Positions 25,152 to 33,379 are shown, counted from the stretch's first letter. The stretch is DNA of 64,000 bases from AC-56 sp963702195 (GCA_963702195.1 OY969725.1:2666001-2730000); one strand, 5' to 3'. Translations and numbers: made by a program. Notes: generated from the letters alone by a model not told the origin.

Positions 25152-26611
25152 CCACGGAATCGGCAGCAGGCAGCCCGCCGCCGATGATGCACCCCGGGCG
25201 GCGAACGAAGATCGTCGCCACGATCGGTCCGGCCACCCGCTCCGTGGAGGTGATGGCGGAGCTGATCGACGCCGGGGCGGACGTGCTGCGGCTCAACTTC
25301 TCGCACGGAACGCCTGACGAGCACGCGGACAACATCGAGATGGCGCGGAGGGCATCGGAGCTGGCGGGCCGGCAGGTGGGAGTGCTCGGCGACCTGCCGG
25401 GCCCGAAGCTCCGCCTCGACGAGGTCGAGGGCGGGGTCGTCGATCTGAATGCGGGCTCGAAGGTGACGCTCACGACGGGCGAGGAGGTGGGAGGCGCGGA
25501 CCACCTCCCAGTCTCGTGGGACGGGCTGCCCTCGGCGGTCCACGAGGGCGAGGAGATCTATCTGGCCGATGGCCGGGTCCGACTTCGGGCCCTGCGAACC
25601 GCGCCCGGGAGGATCGAGTGCGAGGTCGAGGTTGGTGGCGCGGTGTCCTCGCACCAGGGCCTCAACGTGCCCGGGACCGACGTCCCGCTTCCGGCCGCGA
25701 GCCGCACAGACCTGGACTGGGTCGACTTCGCGGTAAAGGAGGCGGTTGACCTGCTTGCCGTCTCGTTCGTCCGGCGCGCGGAGGACCTGCAACCGGTGGA
25801 GCGGCGGGTCAGAGTCGCCGGCGCGGACATCCCCCTGATCGCGAAGATCGAGAAGCCTCAGGCAGCCGACAACGCCGAGGCCATCATCCGCGCGGCGTTC
25901 GGGGGGATCATGGTCGCCCGCGGCGACCTGGGCATCGAGATCCCGATCGAGCGCGTCCCGACCGTCCAGCGACGCCTGCTGGAACTGGCCGGTCGCCACT
26001 CGAGGCCATCGATCACCGCCACTCAGATGCTCGCGTCGATGGTCTCCTCCCCCCGCCCGACTCGCGCCGAGGTCTCGGATGTCACCGCGGCCATCTACCA
26101 GGGCACCGACGCCGTCATGCTCTCGGAGGAGACCGCCGTGGGCGAGTATCCGGTCGAGGCCGTGCGCGTCATGGACCGCATCGCGCGCGAGGCCGAGCCC
26201 GACCTCCCCTACTGGGACTGGGTCTTCAACCGGGCGACCGGCGACCCGAGCGACGTCGCCAGCTCGGTCGCACGGGCCGCGGTTGGCTCGACGTATACGC
26301 TTGGCCTGGCGGCCCTGGTGGTCCCCACGCGCAGCGGCCGGACCGCGCGGCTCGTCTCATCGCACCGCCCGCGGGTGCCTGTGCTCGCGGTCTCGCCCCG
26401 GATCGAGACGGTCCGGAGGCTCGAGTTGCTGTTCGGCGTGGGCTGCATGCTCGCCGAGGACTGGACGAGCCTGCGCGCGCTGCTCTCCGACTGCGCGCAA
26501 CTGGCCAAGGACGCGGGCATCGCGGTGAGCGGCGACCTGATCGGGATCACCGCCGGGCTCCCTCAGCAGGAACTCGGCACGAACATGTTCGAGGTCCACC
26601 GGGTGCCGTAG
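25148..26611 (+). CDS. pyk: Pyruvate kinase
   Basis: 487 residues. It converts phosphoenolpyruvate and ADP to pyruvate and ATP. RRTKIVATIGPAT, VLRLNFSHGTPDEH, PLIAKIEKPQAADN (active-site Lys) and VARGDLGIEIP are all present, and TATQMLASM and DAVMLSEETAVGEYP complete the catalytic barrel. A short C-terminal domain ends GTNMFEVHRV. Co-translation with a P-type ATPase is unusual; it may be only a shared promoter. GTG start, overlapping the upstream stop. Confidence 0.96.
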   Translation: MTTESAAGSPPPMMHPGRRTKIVATIGPATRSVEVMAELIDAGADVLRLNFSHGTPDEHADNIEMARRASELAGRQVGVLGDLPGPKLRLDEVEGGVVDLNAGSKVTLTTGEEVGGADHLPVSWDGLPSAVHEGEEIYLADGRVRLRALRTAPGRIECEVEVGGAVSSHQGLNVPGTDVPLPAASRTDLDWVDFAVKEAVDLLAVSFVRRAEDLQPVERRVRVAGADIPLIAKIEKPQAADNAEAIIRAAFGGIMVARGDLGIEIPIERVPTVQRRLLELAGRHSRPSITATQMLASMVSSPRPTRAEVSDVTAAIYQGTDAVMLSEETAVGEYPVEAVRVMDRIAREAEPDLPYWDWVFNRATGDPSDVASSVARAAVGSTYTLGLAALVVPTRSGRTARLVSSHRPRVPVLAVSPRIETVRRLELLFGVGCMLAEDWTSLRALLSDCAQLAKDAGIAVSGDLIGITAGLPQQELGTNMFEVHRVP

Positions 26612-26731
26612 GGGTCGAGCACCGCCGAACCGGGCCCGAGGGCTCGAGCGAAATCGGGCAACGAGGGCGGCCCAGGCCACGATGGTCGCCTTGCGGCGCC
26701 AGCACTCGTCATGCGGGCGACCTGGTTCGGT

Positions 26732-26782
26732 CGGCGAGCGGCAGCAAATCCACCTATACGGTTGATTATCTCCCGCTCGCCG
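26732..26782. repeat. 10-bp inverted repeat with AT-rich 31-nt centre
   Basis: Arms CGGCGAGCGG (26732-26741) and CCGCTCGCCG (26773-26782) are perfect complements around an unusually AT-rich centre. It lies in the 222-bp gap between convergent pyk and the flavin reductase gene. It may be a terminator or a protein-binding site. Nothing else recognisable is in the gap. Confidence 0.45.
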
Positions 26783-26833
26783 CCGGAAGCGAGGGCCGCG
26801 ATGCGACTTGGAGGTCGGCGCACGCGTGCGAGC

Positions 26834-27403
26834 CTAGGCCGCCGCCGCCAGCTCCCCTCGTTCCCTTGACGCCTCAGCTGCATGGATGAGCTCTTCCACG
26901 ATCGCCGCGAGGTGGCCGTGGACCTCGGCGTCGGCCAGCCGGTCGCCGGCGAACGCCGCCTCGGCGTGAGGGAGGGGCAGCTCGACGTCGACGACGCGGG
27001 CGCCGGTCGCTCCAAGCACCTTGCGCGCCTCCGCCTGCGCCCAGACGGCGCCGAACATGCCGGTGCTGGCGCCGATCACGGCGACGGGCTTGTTGCGAAG
27101 CGCGTTGTCGGGAAACGGGCGCGACGCCCAGTCGATCGCGTTCTTCAGCTGGCCGGGGAGCGAGGAGTTGTATTCGGGGGTCGCGATCAGGACCGCGTCG
27201 GCGCCGGCGATCGCGTCTCTGAGTCGCCGCACGCCCTCGGGCGCGGGATCCGTGTCCTCGTCCGCGTCGTAGGGCGGGACGTCACGCAGGCCGTCGAAGA
27301 TCTCGACCCCGTGGGGTGGCGGCACGACCTGTGCCGCCACCCTCAGGAGGTGCGAGTTGTGGGAGCCCTTGCGAAGGCTCCCGGAGATGCCGAGCAGCCG
27401 CAT
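26834..27403 (-). CDS. NADPH-dependent FMN reductase family protein
   Basis: 189 residues, flavodoxin-like. The phosphate loop GISGSLRKGSHN (5-16) binds FMN, and ATPEYNSSLPGQLKNAIDW is the family signature (PEYN). Members reduce quinones, azo dyes or chromate with NAD(P)H. The gene follows yceI by two bases and shares its promoter, so it is probably under the divergent MarR regulator. Confidence 0.9.
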   Translation of the reverse strand: MRLLGISGSLRKGSHNSHLLRVAAQVVPPPHGVEIFDGLRDVPPYDADEDTDPAPEGVRRLRDAIAGADAVLIATPEYNSSLPGQLKNAIDWASRPFPDNALRNKPVAVIGASTGMFGAVWAQAEARKVLGATGARVVDVELPLPHAEAAFAGDRLADAEVHGHLAAIVEELIHAAEASRERGELAAAA

Positions 27404-27405
27404 CG

Positions 27406-27954
27406 CTACCCGTCCTTCGCGAGCTCCAGGTGGACGTGGAGCGTGACCTCGTTCTCGACCGCGAAGCCGCCCTTGGGAAGCTCGGCGTTCCAGTTGAGGC
27501 CGTACTCGCGGCGGTCCACGGTGGTGGAGAGCTCGATGCCGATGCCCTCCGTGCCGGCGACGTTCTCGACCGGACCGACGATCGTGCCGCGGGCCTCGAC
27601 GGGCCGGCTGGTGCCCTTGATCTCGAGCTCGCCGTCGACGGCCAGCTCGTCTCCCTCGGTCCGGATGTCGGTCGAGGTGAAACGGATCTCGGGCGTGCGC
27701 TCGGCGTCGAAGAAGTCGGGCGAGAGCAGGTGGCCATTCAGCTTCTCGTCGCGGACGTCGACGCTCGCAACCCGTACGGCGCCGTAGATCACGGGCTCGC
27801 CGCCGGTGTTGTCGAGGGTCACGTCGAACTCGTCGAACGACCCGCGGAACGTGGCCACCACCATGTGCTTGACGGAGAAACCCACGCTCGAGTGCACCGG
27901 ATCCGACTTCCAGATGCCCGTGGGGATCGCTGTTTCCTCAGCTACCGTTGCCAT
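27406..27954 (-). CDS. YceI-family lipocalin-like protein
   Basis: 182 residues without a signal peptide. IWKSDPVHSSVGFSVKHMVVATFRGSFDEFD opens the YceI beta-barrel, which binds isoprenoid or other amphiphiles. DFFDAERTPEIRFTSTDI and VDRREYGLNWN are also typical. AGGAGG sits 8 nt before the ATG. Two inverted repeats between this gene and the divergent marR are likely operators, so repression by MarR and induction by a quinone-like or lipophilic signal is plausible but inferred. Confidence 0.9.
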   Translation of the reverse strand: MATVAEETAIPTGIWKSDPVHSSVGFSVKHMVVATFRGSFDEFDVTLDNTGGEPVIYGAVRVASVDVRDEKLNGHLLSPDFFDAERTPEIRFTSTDIRTEGDELAVDGELEIKGTSRPVEARGTIVGPVENVAGTEGIGIELSTTVDRREYGLNWNAELPKGGFAVENEVTLHVHLELAKDG

Positions 27955-27984
27955 TGAATCTGCCTCCTAAGCGAGTGGCTATAC

Positions 27985-27996
27985 TTGACTTGTCAA
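27985..27996. promoter_or_regulatory. Putative MarR operator 1
   Basis: TTGAC-TT-GTCAA, a perfect 5-bp inverted repeat in an AT-rich stretch between yceI and marR. Confidence 0.45.
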
Positions 27997-28016
27997 ACAA
28001 ATAGGTTAGCAGATGT

Positions 28017-28028
28017 TTGCGTATGCAA
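28017..28028. promoter_or_regulatory. Putative MarR operator 2
   Basis: TTGC-GTAT-GCAA, a perfect 4-bp inverted repeat covering the marR start codon at 28023; binding here would also block marR itself. Confidence 0.4.
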
Positions 28029-28499
28029 CAATTGACTCCTAAAACATCTCTAAAGACGACCAGGGCGTTCGGGCACCTCCTCGGGGCGCACGCGACGCTC
28101 ACCCGCCGGCTCAGCGCCCAACTCGAGTCCGACCACGGACTCACGATGAGCGAGTACGAGGTGCTCTTCCTGCTCTCGCGCGAGGAGGACCACTCCATGC
28201 GGCGCATCGATCTCTCGCGCGAGGTCCGGCTCTCCCCGTCGGGGATCACCCGGATGCTCGACCGCCTCGAGGCGACCGGCCTCGTCGAGAAGGGATCGTG
28301 CGCGAAGGACGCGCGCGTGACCTACGCGGTGCTCACCGACGCGGGCATCGAGAAGCTCCGCGAGTGCGCGCCCGCCCACCTGGCGGAGGTCGAGAGATTG
28401 ATCGGTGAACGCCTGAGCGAAGAGGAGGTCGAGGCGCTCGCCGAACTGCTGGGCCGGCTCTCCGACCTCGACGACGACTGCTCGATTGGCGAGGACTAG
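28023..28499 (+). CDS. MarR-family transcriptional regulator
   Basis: 158 residues from the ATG at 28023. The winged helix runs from LTMSEYEVLFLLSREEDHSM through SREVRLSPSGITRMLDRLEATGLVEKGSCAKDARVTYAVLTDAG, with flanking dimerisation helices. Cys near position 100 (GSCAKD) in the wing could be redox-sensitive. It is divergent from yceI and the flavin reductase gene and probably represses them and itself through the two inverted repeats. The stop overlaps the thioesterase stop by 4 bp. Confidence 0.88.
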   Translation: MQQLTPKTSLKTTRAFGHLLGAHATLTRRLSAQLESDHGLTMSEYEVLFLLSREEDHSMRRIDLSREVRLSPSGITRMLDRLEATGLVEKGSCAKDARVTYAVLTDAGIEKLRECAPAHLAEVERLIGERLSEEEVEALAELLGRLSDLDDDCSIGED

Positions 28500-28924
28500 C
28501 CGCCGTCGGGCGCCAGCACCAGCTGGGTCACCACCAGGTTGGCCACCAGGCGGTCCCCGCGATGGACACGGACCTCGACGACGTGCGTTGTGCGTCCGGC
28601 GTGCAGGTGCTCGGCGGTGGCGACGAGCTCGTCGCCCGGCCGTCCTCCCGCCAGCACATTGAGCTTCATCTCGATCGTCGTGAAGTCGTAGCCGGGCGGC
28701 AGGTGGCGGAAGGTCTGCCAGGCGGCGACCGAGTCGGCTAGCGCGACCCAGGCACCGCCGTGGACGAGGCGCCCTGGATGGAGGTGCCGATCGTCGACGA
28801 CGATGCGACCGCGGCAGCGCTCGTCGGTCAGCTCGAGGGCCTCGACGCCCATGTCGGCCGGGAAGCTCCCGGCGATTCGCTCCTGGATCGTCGCCGGTGT
28901 GATCTCGGGGTTGATTTCGGCCAC
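28496..28924 (-). CDS. PaaI-type hotdog-fold thioesterase
   Basis: About 142 residues. HPGRLVHGGAWVALADSVAAW is the central hotdog helix with the HGG motif of the 4HBT/PaaI family, which hydrolyses acyl-CoA or aryl-CoA thioesters. FTTIEMKLNVLAGGRPGDEL and VEVRVHRGDRLVANLVVTQ are the following strands. The GTG at 28924 avoids overlap with the enoyl-CoA hydratase gene upstream; an earlier start at 28969 would overlap it. The pair suggests shared acyl-CoA metabolism. Confidence 0.82.
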   Translation of the reverse strand: MAEINPEITPATIQERIAGSFPADMGVEALELTDERCRGRIVVDDRHLHPGRLVHGGAWVALADSVAAWQTFRHLPPGYDFTTIEMKLNVLAGGRPGDELVATAEHLHAGRTTHVVEVRVHRGDRLVANLVVTQLVLAPDGG

Positions 28925-28949
28925 GGGCGGCGGGAGCCTACCGGCGGCT

Positions 28950-29834
28950 CTAGAACGCCGAATCCCCAAACGGTTCGTCGCGCTCGCGAACGGCCTCGCG
29001 CCAGCCGGCCTCCGCGGCCCGTCTGGTGAAGCCGTAGCCCTCGGGTGTATGCCGCGCGACGCCGTCGAAGAACGTCCCCAGAGCCTGCGTCGCGTGAAGC
29101 CCCTGCGCGTAGGCGGCCTGGTTGACGAGCAGCTTGTGCATCACGAGCTGATTCACCGGCAGGCGAGCCACCCGCTCAGCCAGGTCCTCGAAGCGCTCGT
29201 CGAGCTCGGCGGCGGGCGCCGACTCGCTCGCCAGCCCCCACTCCACCGCCTCGGTGCCGGTGATCGAGTCGCCGGTCAGGAGCAGGCGCTTGGCGCGGGC
29301 GGGCCCGATGCGCCACGCCCATAGCGCGGTGGTCGGCACGCCCCAGACACGCGCCGGCGGGTAGCCGATCCGGGCGTCGTCGGCGGTCACGAGCAGGTCG
29401 GAGCAGAGCGCCATGTCGGTGCCGCCGGCGACGCAGAAGCCGTGGACCTTGCAGAGCACCGGCTTCTCCGAGTGGAACAGGCTCATGAAGCCGCGCACGT
29501 TCCGCCACATCATCTGGAAGTCGACGACCGGATCCCACGTGCCCTCGGGGTCGTGGTTGGCGGCCATCACGGCAGGATCTACCGGCGAGTCGGCGGGCAC
29601 GTCGGCCTCTCCGAACTCGTCCGACATCCGGCCCTCAGCCGACGCGACGAGGTCGTAACCGCCGCAGAACCCGCTCCCATTTCCGGACAGCGCGATGGCG
29701 TGAACCTCCGGGTCCAGGTTGGCGCGCTCCACGCACGCCGAGAGCTCCCGCGGCATCTCCAGCGTGATCCCGTTCCCGCGTTCCGGCCGGTCGAGCGTGA
29801 TTCGCGCGACTCGCCCGTCGCGGTCGTAGGTCAT
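28950..29834 (-). CDS. Enoyl-CoA hydratase/isomerase family protein
   Basis: About 294 residues with the crotonase fold. GRVARITLDRPERGNGITLEMP opens it; GNGSGFCGGYDL and CKVHGFCVAGGTDMALCSDLL supply the oxyanion holes. The usual pair of catalytic glutamates is not obvious, so the reaction may be other than hydration. The ATG at 29834 has GGAG 9 nt upstream. It sits between a DNA ligase and a thioesterase gene on the same strand. Confidence 0.85.
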   Translation of the reverse strand: MTYDRDGRVARITLDRPERGNGITLEMPRELSACVERANLDPEVHAIALSGNGSGFCGGYDLVASAEGRMSDEFGEADVPADSPVDPAVMAANHDPEGTWDPVVDFQMMWRNVRGFMSLFHSEKPVLCKVHGFCVAGGTDMALCSDLLVTADDARIGYPPARVWGVPTTALWAWRIGPARAKRLLLTGDSITGTEAVEWGLASESAPAAELDERFEDLAERVARLPVNQLVMHKLLVNQAAYAQGLHATQALGTFFDGVARHTPEGYGFTRRAAEAGWREAVRERDEPFGDSAF

Positions 29835-29857
29835 CGTCTCGAGCTCCAAAGGCACGA

Positions 29858-30811
29858 TTAGCTCAGCTGCCCGAACGTGCACTCGCGCGGGTTCTTGTCG
29901 TCGCGCCAGCGAAGGAGCTTCGCTCCGTGGCGGATGCGCCCACCGCTCACGTGGTCGAAGCTCACCTCGACGACCAGCTCAGGCCGCAGCGAGACCCACT
30001 CCAGCTCGCGGTCGGCCGCCCACCGGCTGGGGTCGGCGGAGCCGCGCTCACCGGTCTCATGTGGCGCCAGCGTCTCCCGCAGCTCCCGCTTCTCCTTCGC
30101 CTTGAAGCTGGAGGTGTGACCGACCACGCGCAGGTCGCCGTCGTCGTACAGCCCGAGGATCAGCGACCCGACCGTTCCCTCCTCCTTGCCCGGCCGCCAC
30201 CCGACCACCACGCAGTCGAGGGTGCGAAGGCGCTTGACCTTCACCATCCCCTTGCGCTCCCCGGGACGGTAGGGAGCCGCCAGCTCCTTGGCGATGACTC
30301 CCTCGCCGGAGTCCAGCAGCGGGCGGGCCTCGTCTGCATCGGTGACCAGCGGCGTCAGCTCGATCGAGCCGGGATCGTCGAGGCTCTCGATCAGCGCCTG
30401 TAGCGCCGCGCGCCGCTCCTCGAACGGCTGAGAGAGCAGCTTGCGCCTGCCCTCGGCGAGCAGGTCGAAAGCACGAAACCGCGCGGGCGTCTGCTCCGCC
30501 AGCATGTTGATCCGCGACTCCGCCGGGTGGATCCGGTTCTGGAGCGCGTCGAACTCCTCGACCCCGTCCGCGCCCAGGATCACCAGCTCGCCGTCGAGCA
30601 CGTAGCGCCCGCCGCCGAACCGAAGCTCGGGAAAGTAGCGCGACAGCGGTCGCCCGTTCCGCGACTGCACGAACACGTCATCTCCGTCGGCGAAGACCAC
30701 CGCCCTGAAGCCGTCGTACTTCGGCTCATAGGCCCAGCCGTCGCCCTCGGGAAGCTGCTTTCGGGAGAGCGCCAGCTGGGGCTTGACCGGGGGCTTGAGC
30801 GGAAGTGCCAC
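29858..30811 (-). CDS. ATP-dependent DNA ligase (LigC-like)
   Basis: 317 residues: an adenylation domain plus OB fold without extra nuclease or polymerase domains, as in mycobacterial LigC. The lysine adenylated by ATP is Lys31 in EPKYDGFRAVVF; RNGRPLSRYFPEL is motif Ia/III, LDGELVILG motif III and GMVKVKRLRTLDCVVVGWR motif V. It may serve repair alongside NAD-dependent LigA and Ku/LigD, none of which is in the window. The GTG start has TACGAT 6 nt upstream, inside a palindrome shared with lhgO. Confidence 0.92.
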   Translation of the reverse strand: MALPLKPPVKPQLALSRKQLPEGDGWAYEPKYDGFRAVVFADGDDVFVQSRNGRPLSRYFPELRFGGGRYVLDGELVILGADGVEEFDALQNRIHPAESRINMLAEQTPARFRAFDLLAEGRRKLLSQPFEERRAALQALIESLDDPGSIELTPLVTDADEARPLLDSGEGVIAKELAAPYRPGERKGMVKVKRLRTLDCVVVGWRPGKEEGTVGSLILGLYDDGDLRVVGHTSSFKAKEKRELRETLAPHETGERGSADPSRWAADRELEWVSLRPELVVEVSFDHVSGGRIRHGAKLLRWRDDKNPRECTFGQLS

Positions 30812-30815
30812 GGGT

Positions 30816-30841
30816 CGATCGTAGATGCTCGCCTACGATCG
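30816..30841. promoter_or_regulatory. Palindrome containing two divergent -10 elements
   Basis: CGATCGTAG (30816-30824) and CTACGATCG (30833-30841) are perfect complements around 8 nt. Each arm holds TACGAT: on the minus strand (30818-30823) 6 nt before the ligase GTG, on the plus strand (30834-30839) 6 nt before the lhgO ATG. Confidence 0.55.
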
Positions 30842-30845
30842 CCCG

Positions 30846-32069
30846 ATGCCGAGCTCCGGGCCACCTCCGAGCGAGTGCGACGTCGTCGTCGTCGGCGCCG
30901 GAATCGTCGGGCTCGCGACCGCACGCGAGCTCGCCCTCCGGCACGACGGCATCCGGATCGCCGTGCTGGAGCAGGAGCGCTCGATTGCCGCCCACCAGTC
31001 CGGCCGCACCAGCGGCGTCATCCACGCGGGCATCTACTACCGGCCCGGGTCGCTGAAGGCACGACTGTGTGTCTCGGGTGCGCGCGAGCTCTACGCGTAC
31101 TGCGAGGAGCACGAGATTCGCACCGAGGCTTCCGGGAAGCTGATCGTGGCCACGAACGAGGCCGAGCGGAGCGCGCTGGCCGAGCTCGAGCGCCGGGGGC
31201 GGGAGAACGAGGTTCCGGGGCTGCGCCGGGTCGAGGGGGCCGAGATCGGGGAGATCGAGCCCTGCGCGACCGGGGTCGCGGCTCTCCACTCGCCGACGAC
31301 CGGGGTCGTGGACTTCGCCCAGGTCGCGGCCTCGTACGGTCGCGACCTCGCAGGGTGCGCGGGCGATATCGCAACGGGTTGTCCCGTTGCGAGGCTCGAG
31401 CCGAAGCGGAGCGCGATCTCGGTCCGGCACGCGCAGGGCACCACCCGTGCCAGGGCGGTCGTGACGTGCGCCGGGGCCTGGTCGGACCGCCTGGCGGTCG
31501 CGTGCGGCGCACCCAAGGAGCCGCGCATCGTCCCGTTCCGCGGCGCGTACCTGCGCCTGCGGCCAGAGAGGCGCGACCTGGTGCGGGCGAACATCTATCC
31601 GGTGCCGGACCCGGACCTGCCGTTCCTGGGTATGCACCTGACCCGCCGGATCGACGGTGAGGTTCTGCTCGGCCCGTCCGCGCTCATGGTCGGCGCCCGC
31701 GACGCCTACCGGCTGTCGCGCGTGCGCCCAAGTGACCTCGCCCGGACGCTCGGGTGGCCCGGATCGTGGCGGTTGGCCGCGCGCTTTCGCCGCACCGCGG
31801 TCCGCGAGGCCCGCAATGCCGCCAGCCGCCGCGCTTTCGTCGACGATCTGCGCCGCTTCGTCCCCGAGCTCGACGTCGCCGACCTGCTCCCAGGCCCCGC
31901 CGGAGTCCGCGCCCAGGCTCTCGGACGCGACGGATCGCTGATCGATGACTTCGTGGTCCACCGGACGGAGCGTGCCATCCACGTCCGCAACGCGCCATCA
32001 CCGGCAGCGACGTCGTCCCTCGCTCTGGCGCGGCTGATCGCGGACCAGGTGGACGACGAATTGCACTAA
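30846..32069 (+). CDS. lhgO: L-2-hydroxyglutarate oxidase (LhgO) family FAD enzyme
   Basis: 407 residues from the ATG at 30846. The FAD-binding loop GAGIVG is at 17-22, followed by QSGRTSGVIHAGIYYRPGS, which is typical of L-2-hydroxyglutarate dehydrogenase/oxidase and contains the covalent-type GVIHAGIYY motif. The enzyme oxidises L-2-hydroxyglutarate to 2-oxoglutarate. GPAGVRAQALGRDGSLIDDF near the end is also characteristic. An internal hairpin (31371-31390) lies within the frame. Confidence 0.9.
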   Translation: MPSSGPPPSECDVVVVGAGIVGLATARELALRHDGIRIAVLEQERSIAAHQSGRTSGVIHAGIYYRPGSLKARLCVSGARELYAYCEEHEIRTEASGKLIVATNEAERSALAELERRGRENEVPGLRRVEGAEIGEIEPCATGVAALHSPTTGVVDFAQVAASYGRDLAGCAGDIATGCPVARLEPKRSAISVRHAQGTTRARAVVTCAGAWSDRLAVACGAPKEPRIVPFRGAYLRLRPERRDLVRANIYPVPDPDLPFLGMHLTRRIDGEVLLGPSALMVGARDAYRLSRVRPSDLARTLGWPGSWRLAARFRRTAVREARNAASRRAFVDDLRRFVPELDVADLLPGPAGVRAQALGRDGSLIDDFVVHRTERAIHVRNAPSPAATSSLALARLIADQVDDELH

Positions 32070-32209
32070 GCCGTGTCCGCGGAGCGCGAACGGTTGGTGC
32101 CGGATCGATGTCGACAATCCCCGCCTCGTTGGGCTTAATGGGGGTGTGCTGGAGCGCCCCACGAGCGTCTGCGTGCCTCTGCGGGCCCGACCGGATCCGC
32201 AGGGCGCAC

Positions 32210-32215
32210 TATCCT
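32210..32215 (+). promoter_or_regulatory. Putative -10 element of the LysR gene
   Basis: TATCCT, 14 nt before the GTG at 32230; a short leader is expected. Confidence 0.35.
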
Positions 32216-32229
32216 GGCGGCGCTCAGTC

Positions 32230-33138
32230 GTGGAGATACGCCAGATCGAGTACTTCCTCGGGGTCGTCCGTGCAGGCAGCTTCGGCAAGGCCGCGGACGA
32301 GCTGCACGTAGCCAAGTCGGCGCTGTCGCGGCAGGTCAAGCTGCTCGAGACCGAGCTCGGCGCCGAGCTGCTGATCCGGACCCCGGGCCAGGAGCTGAGG
32401 CTCACGCCCGCGGGCGACGCCTTCAGAGAGGAGGCGGTCGAGATCGTCGCCGCCGTCGACCAGGCCCAGGCAAGCGTCGCGTCGATTGCCGGATCCGCGG
32501 GCGGTCAGGCGGACGTGGTCGTGGGCCATGGCTGGGAGGCCTCCCCGGTTTGGATGTACCTGATGACGGAGTTCAAGGGGGCGCACCCCGGGGTGGTGCT
32601 GAACGTGTCCGAAGGGCCAACCACCGCAGCGATGCTCGAGCAGGTCCGCTCGCGTGAGGTCGACTTCGCTCTCGCGACCTTCAGCGACGTGCCCGAGCCA
32701 CCCGGCCTGACGATGGACGTGCTGCGCACGGAGGCCGTCGTCGTCGCGCTGCCGCCGGACCACCGCCTGGCGGGCCGGGATGGGGTGAAGCTGGACGACT
32801 TGCGTGAGGAGAGCTGGCTGCTCCCGCCCCTGGCGCGCGAGTTCATGGAGGAGGCCGGCGCATCGGTCGGCTTCGAGCCGCGGATCGACTTCGGCGTCGC
32901 CTCGGTCACCATGGCCCGATCCCTCGTCCTCGCCGGTGAAGGGGTCGCGATCCTCAACGAATCGGACCGAAGGTTCTACCGGCCGGCCCCCGTCGTCGCC
33001 CTGACCCCGACGCTTTCCAGTACAACGGCGATCGTCTATCGGAGCGGGGATCGCAAAGCCGCCGCTCGCGTGGCGCGCGAGTTCCTCCGGGCTCAGTTCG
33101 CCGCCCTCGCCCGGGGCGCTTCCCAGAACCGGAAGTAA
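32230..33138 (+). CDS. LysR-family transcriptional regulator
   Basis: 302 residues from a GTG. The winged HTH is VEIRQIEYFLGVVRAGSFGK followed by AADELHVAKSALSRQVKLLE (1-60). A periplasmic-binding-like effector domain covers 90-295. The region upstream of the GTG is open but its composition is not protein-like. Neighbours on both sides have separate promoters, so the target genes are not evident. Confidence 0.9.
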   Translation: MEIRQIEYFLGVVRAGSFGKAADELHVAKSALSRQVKLLETELGAELLIRTPGQELRLTPAGDAFREEAVEIVAAVDQAQASVASIAGSAGGQADVVVGHGWEASPVWMYLMTEFKGAHPGVVLNVSEGPTTAAMLEQVRSREVDFALATFSDVPEPPGLTMDVLRTEAVVVALPPDHRLAGRDGVKLDDLREESWLLPPLAREFMEEAGASVGFEPRIDFGVASVTMARSLVLAGEGVAILNESDRRFYRPAPVVALTPTLSSTTAIVYRSGDRKAAARVAREFLRAQFAALARGASQNRK

Positions 33139-33149
33139 GGCCGCCGTCA

Positions 33150-33170
33150 CCGTTCTCACGGGGAGAACGG
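33150..33170 (+). terminator. Hairpin after the LysR gene
   Basis: Perfect 8-bp stem CCGTTCTC/GAGAACGG with loop ACGGG, 12 nt after the stop; no U-tract. Confidence 0.5.
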
Positions 33171-33379
33171 GACACCAGGGCTCCGCAGACGACCATCACG
33201 TCGGGGCCGGTCTCAGGCACCACGCGGGATCGCACCCCGACCTTCCGCTTCAAGGCGTCCGAGCAGGGCTCCAAGTTCGCGTGCTCGTTGGATCATGCCG
33301 CCTTCAAGCCCTGCGCCTCGCCGTTCACAACCCCCAGCCTGTCTTCGCGAGCCACACCTTCGACGTCCGCGCCACCTAG
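33171..33379 (+). pseudogene. Broken Ig-like repeat fragment of a lost secreted protein
   Basis: Reading from 33171 gives DTRAPQTTITSGPVSGTTRD, then RTPTFRFKASEQGSKFACSL and AFKPCASPFTTPSL, the pattern of the Ig-like repeats common in large secreted proteins of Thermoleophilia and relatives. The last part continues in another frame: at 33347 ASHTFDVRAT then TAG (33377-33379), matching the repeat's usual end (SHTFxVRAT). One lost base near 33335-33347 explains the shift. No start codon or upstream repeats remain. It seems to be the 3' relic of a gene. Confidence 0.6.

Noticed and set aside
26612..26731. Possible gene remnant on the minus strand after pyk
   Set aside because: A Pro/Ala/Arg-rich frame with no resemblance to a known domain; not supported beyond composition.
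32146..32229. Upstream extension of the LysR gene
   Set aside because: The frame is open but its sequence does not look like protein and the HTH begins right at the GTG at 32230.
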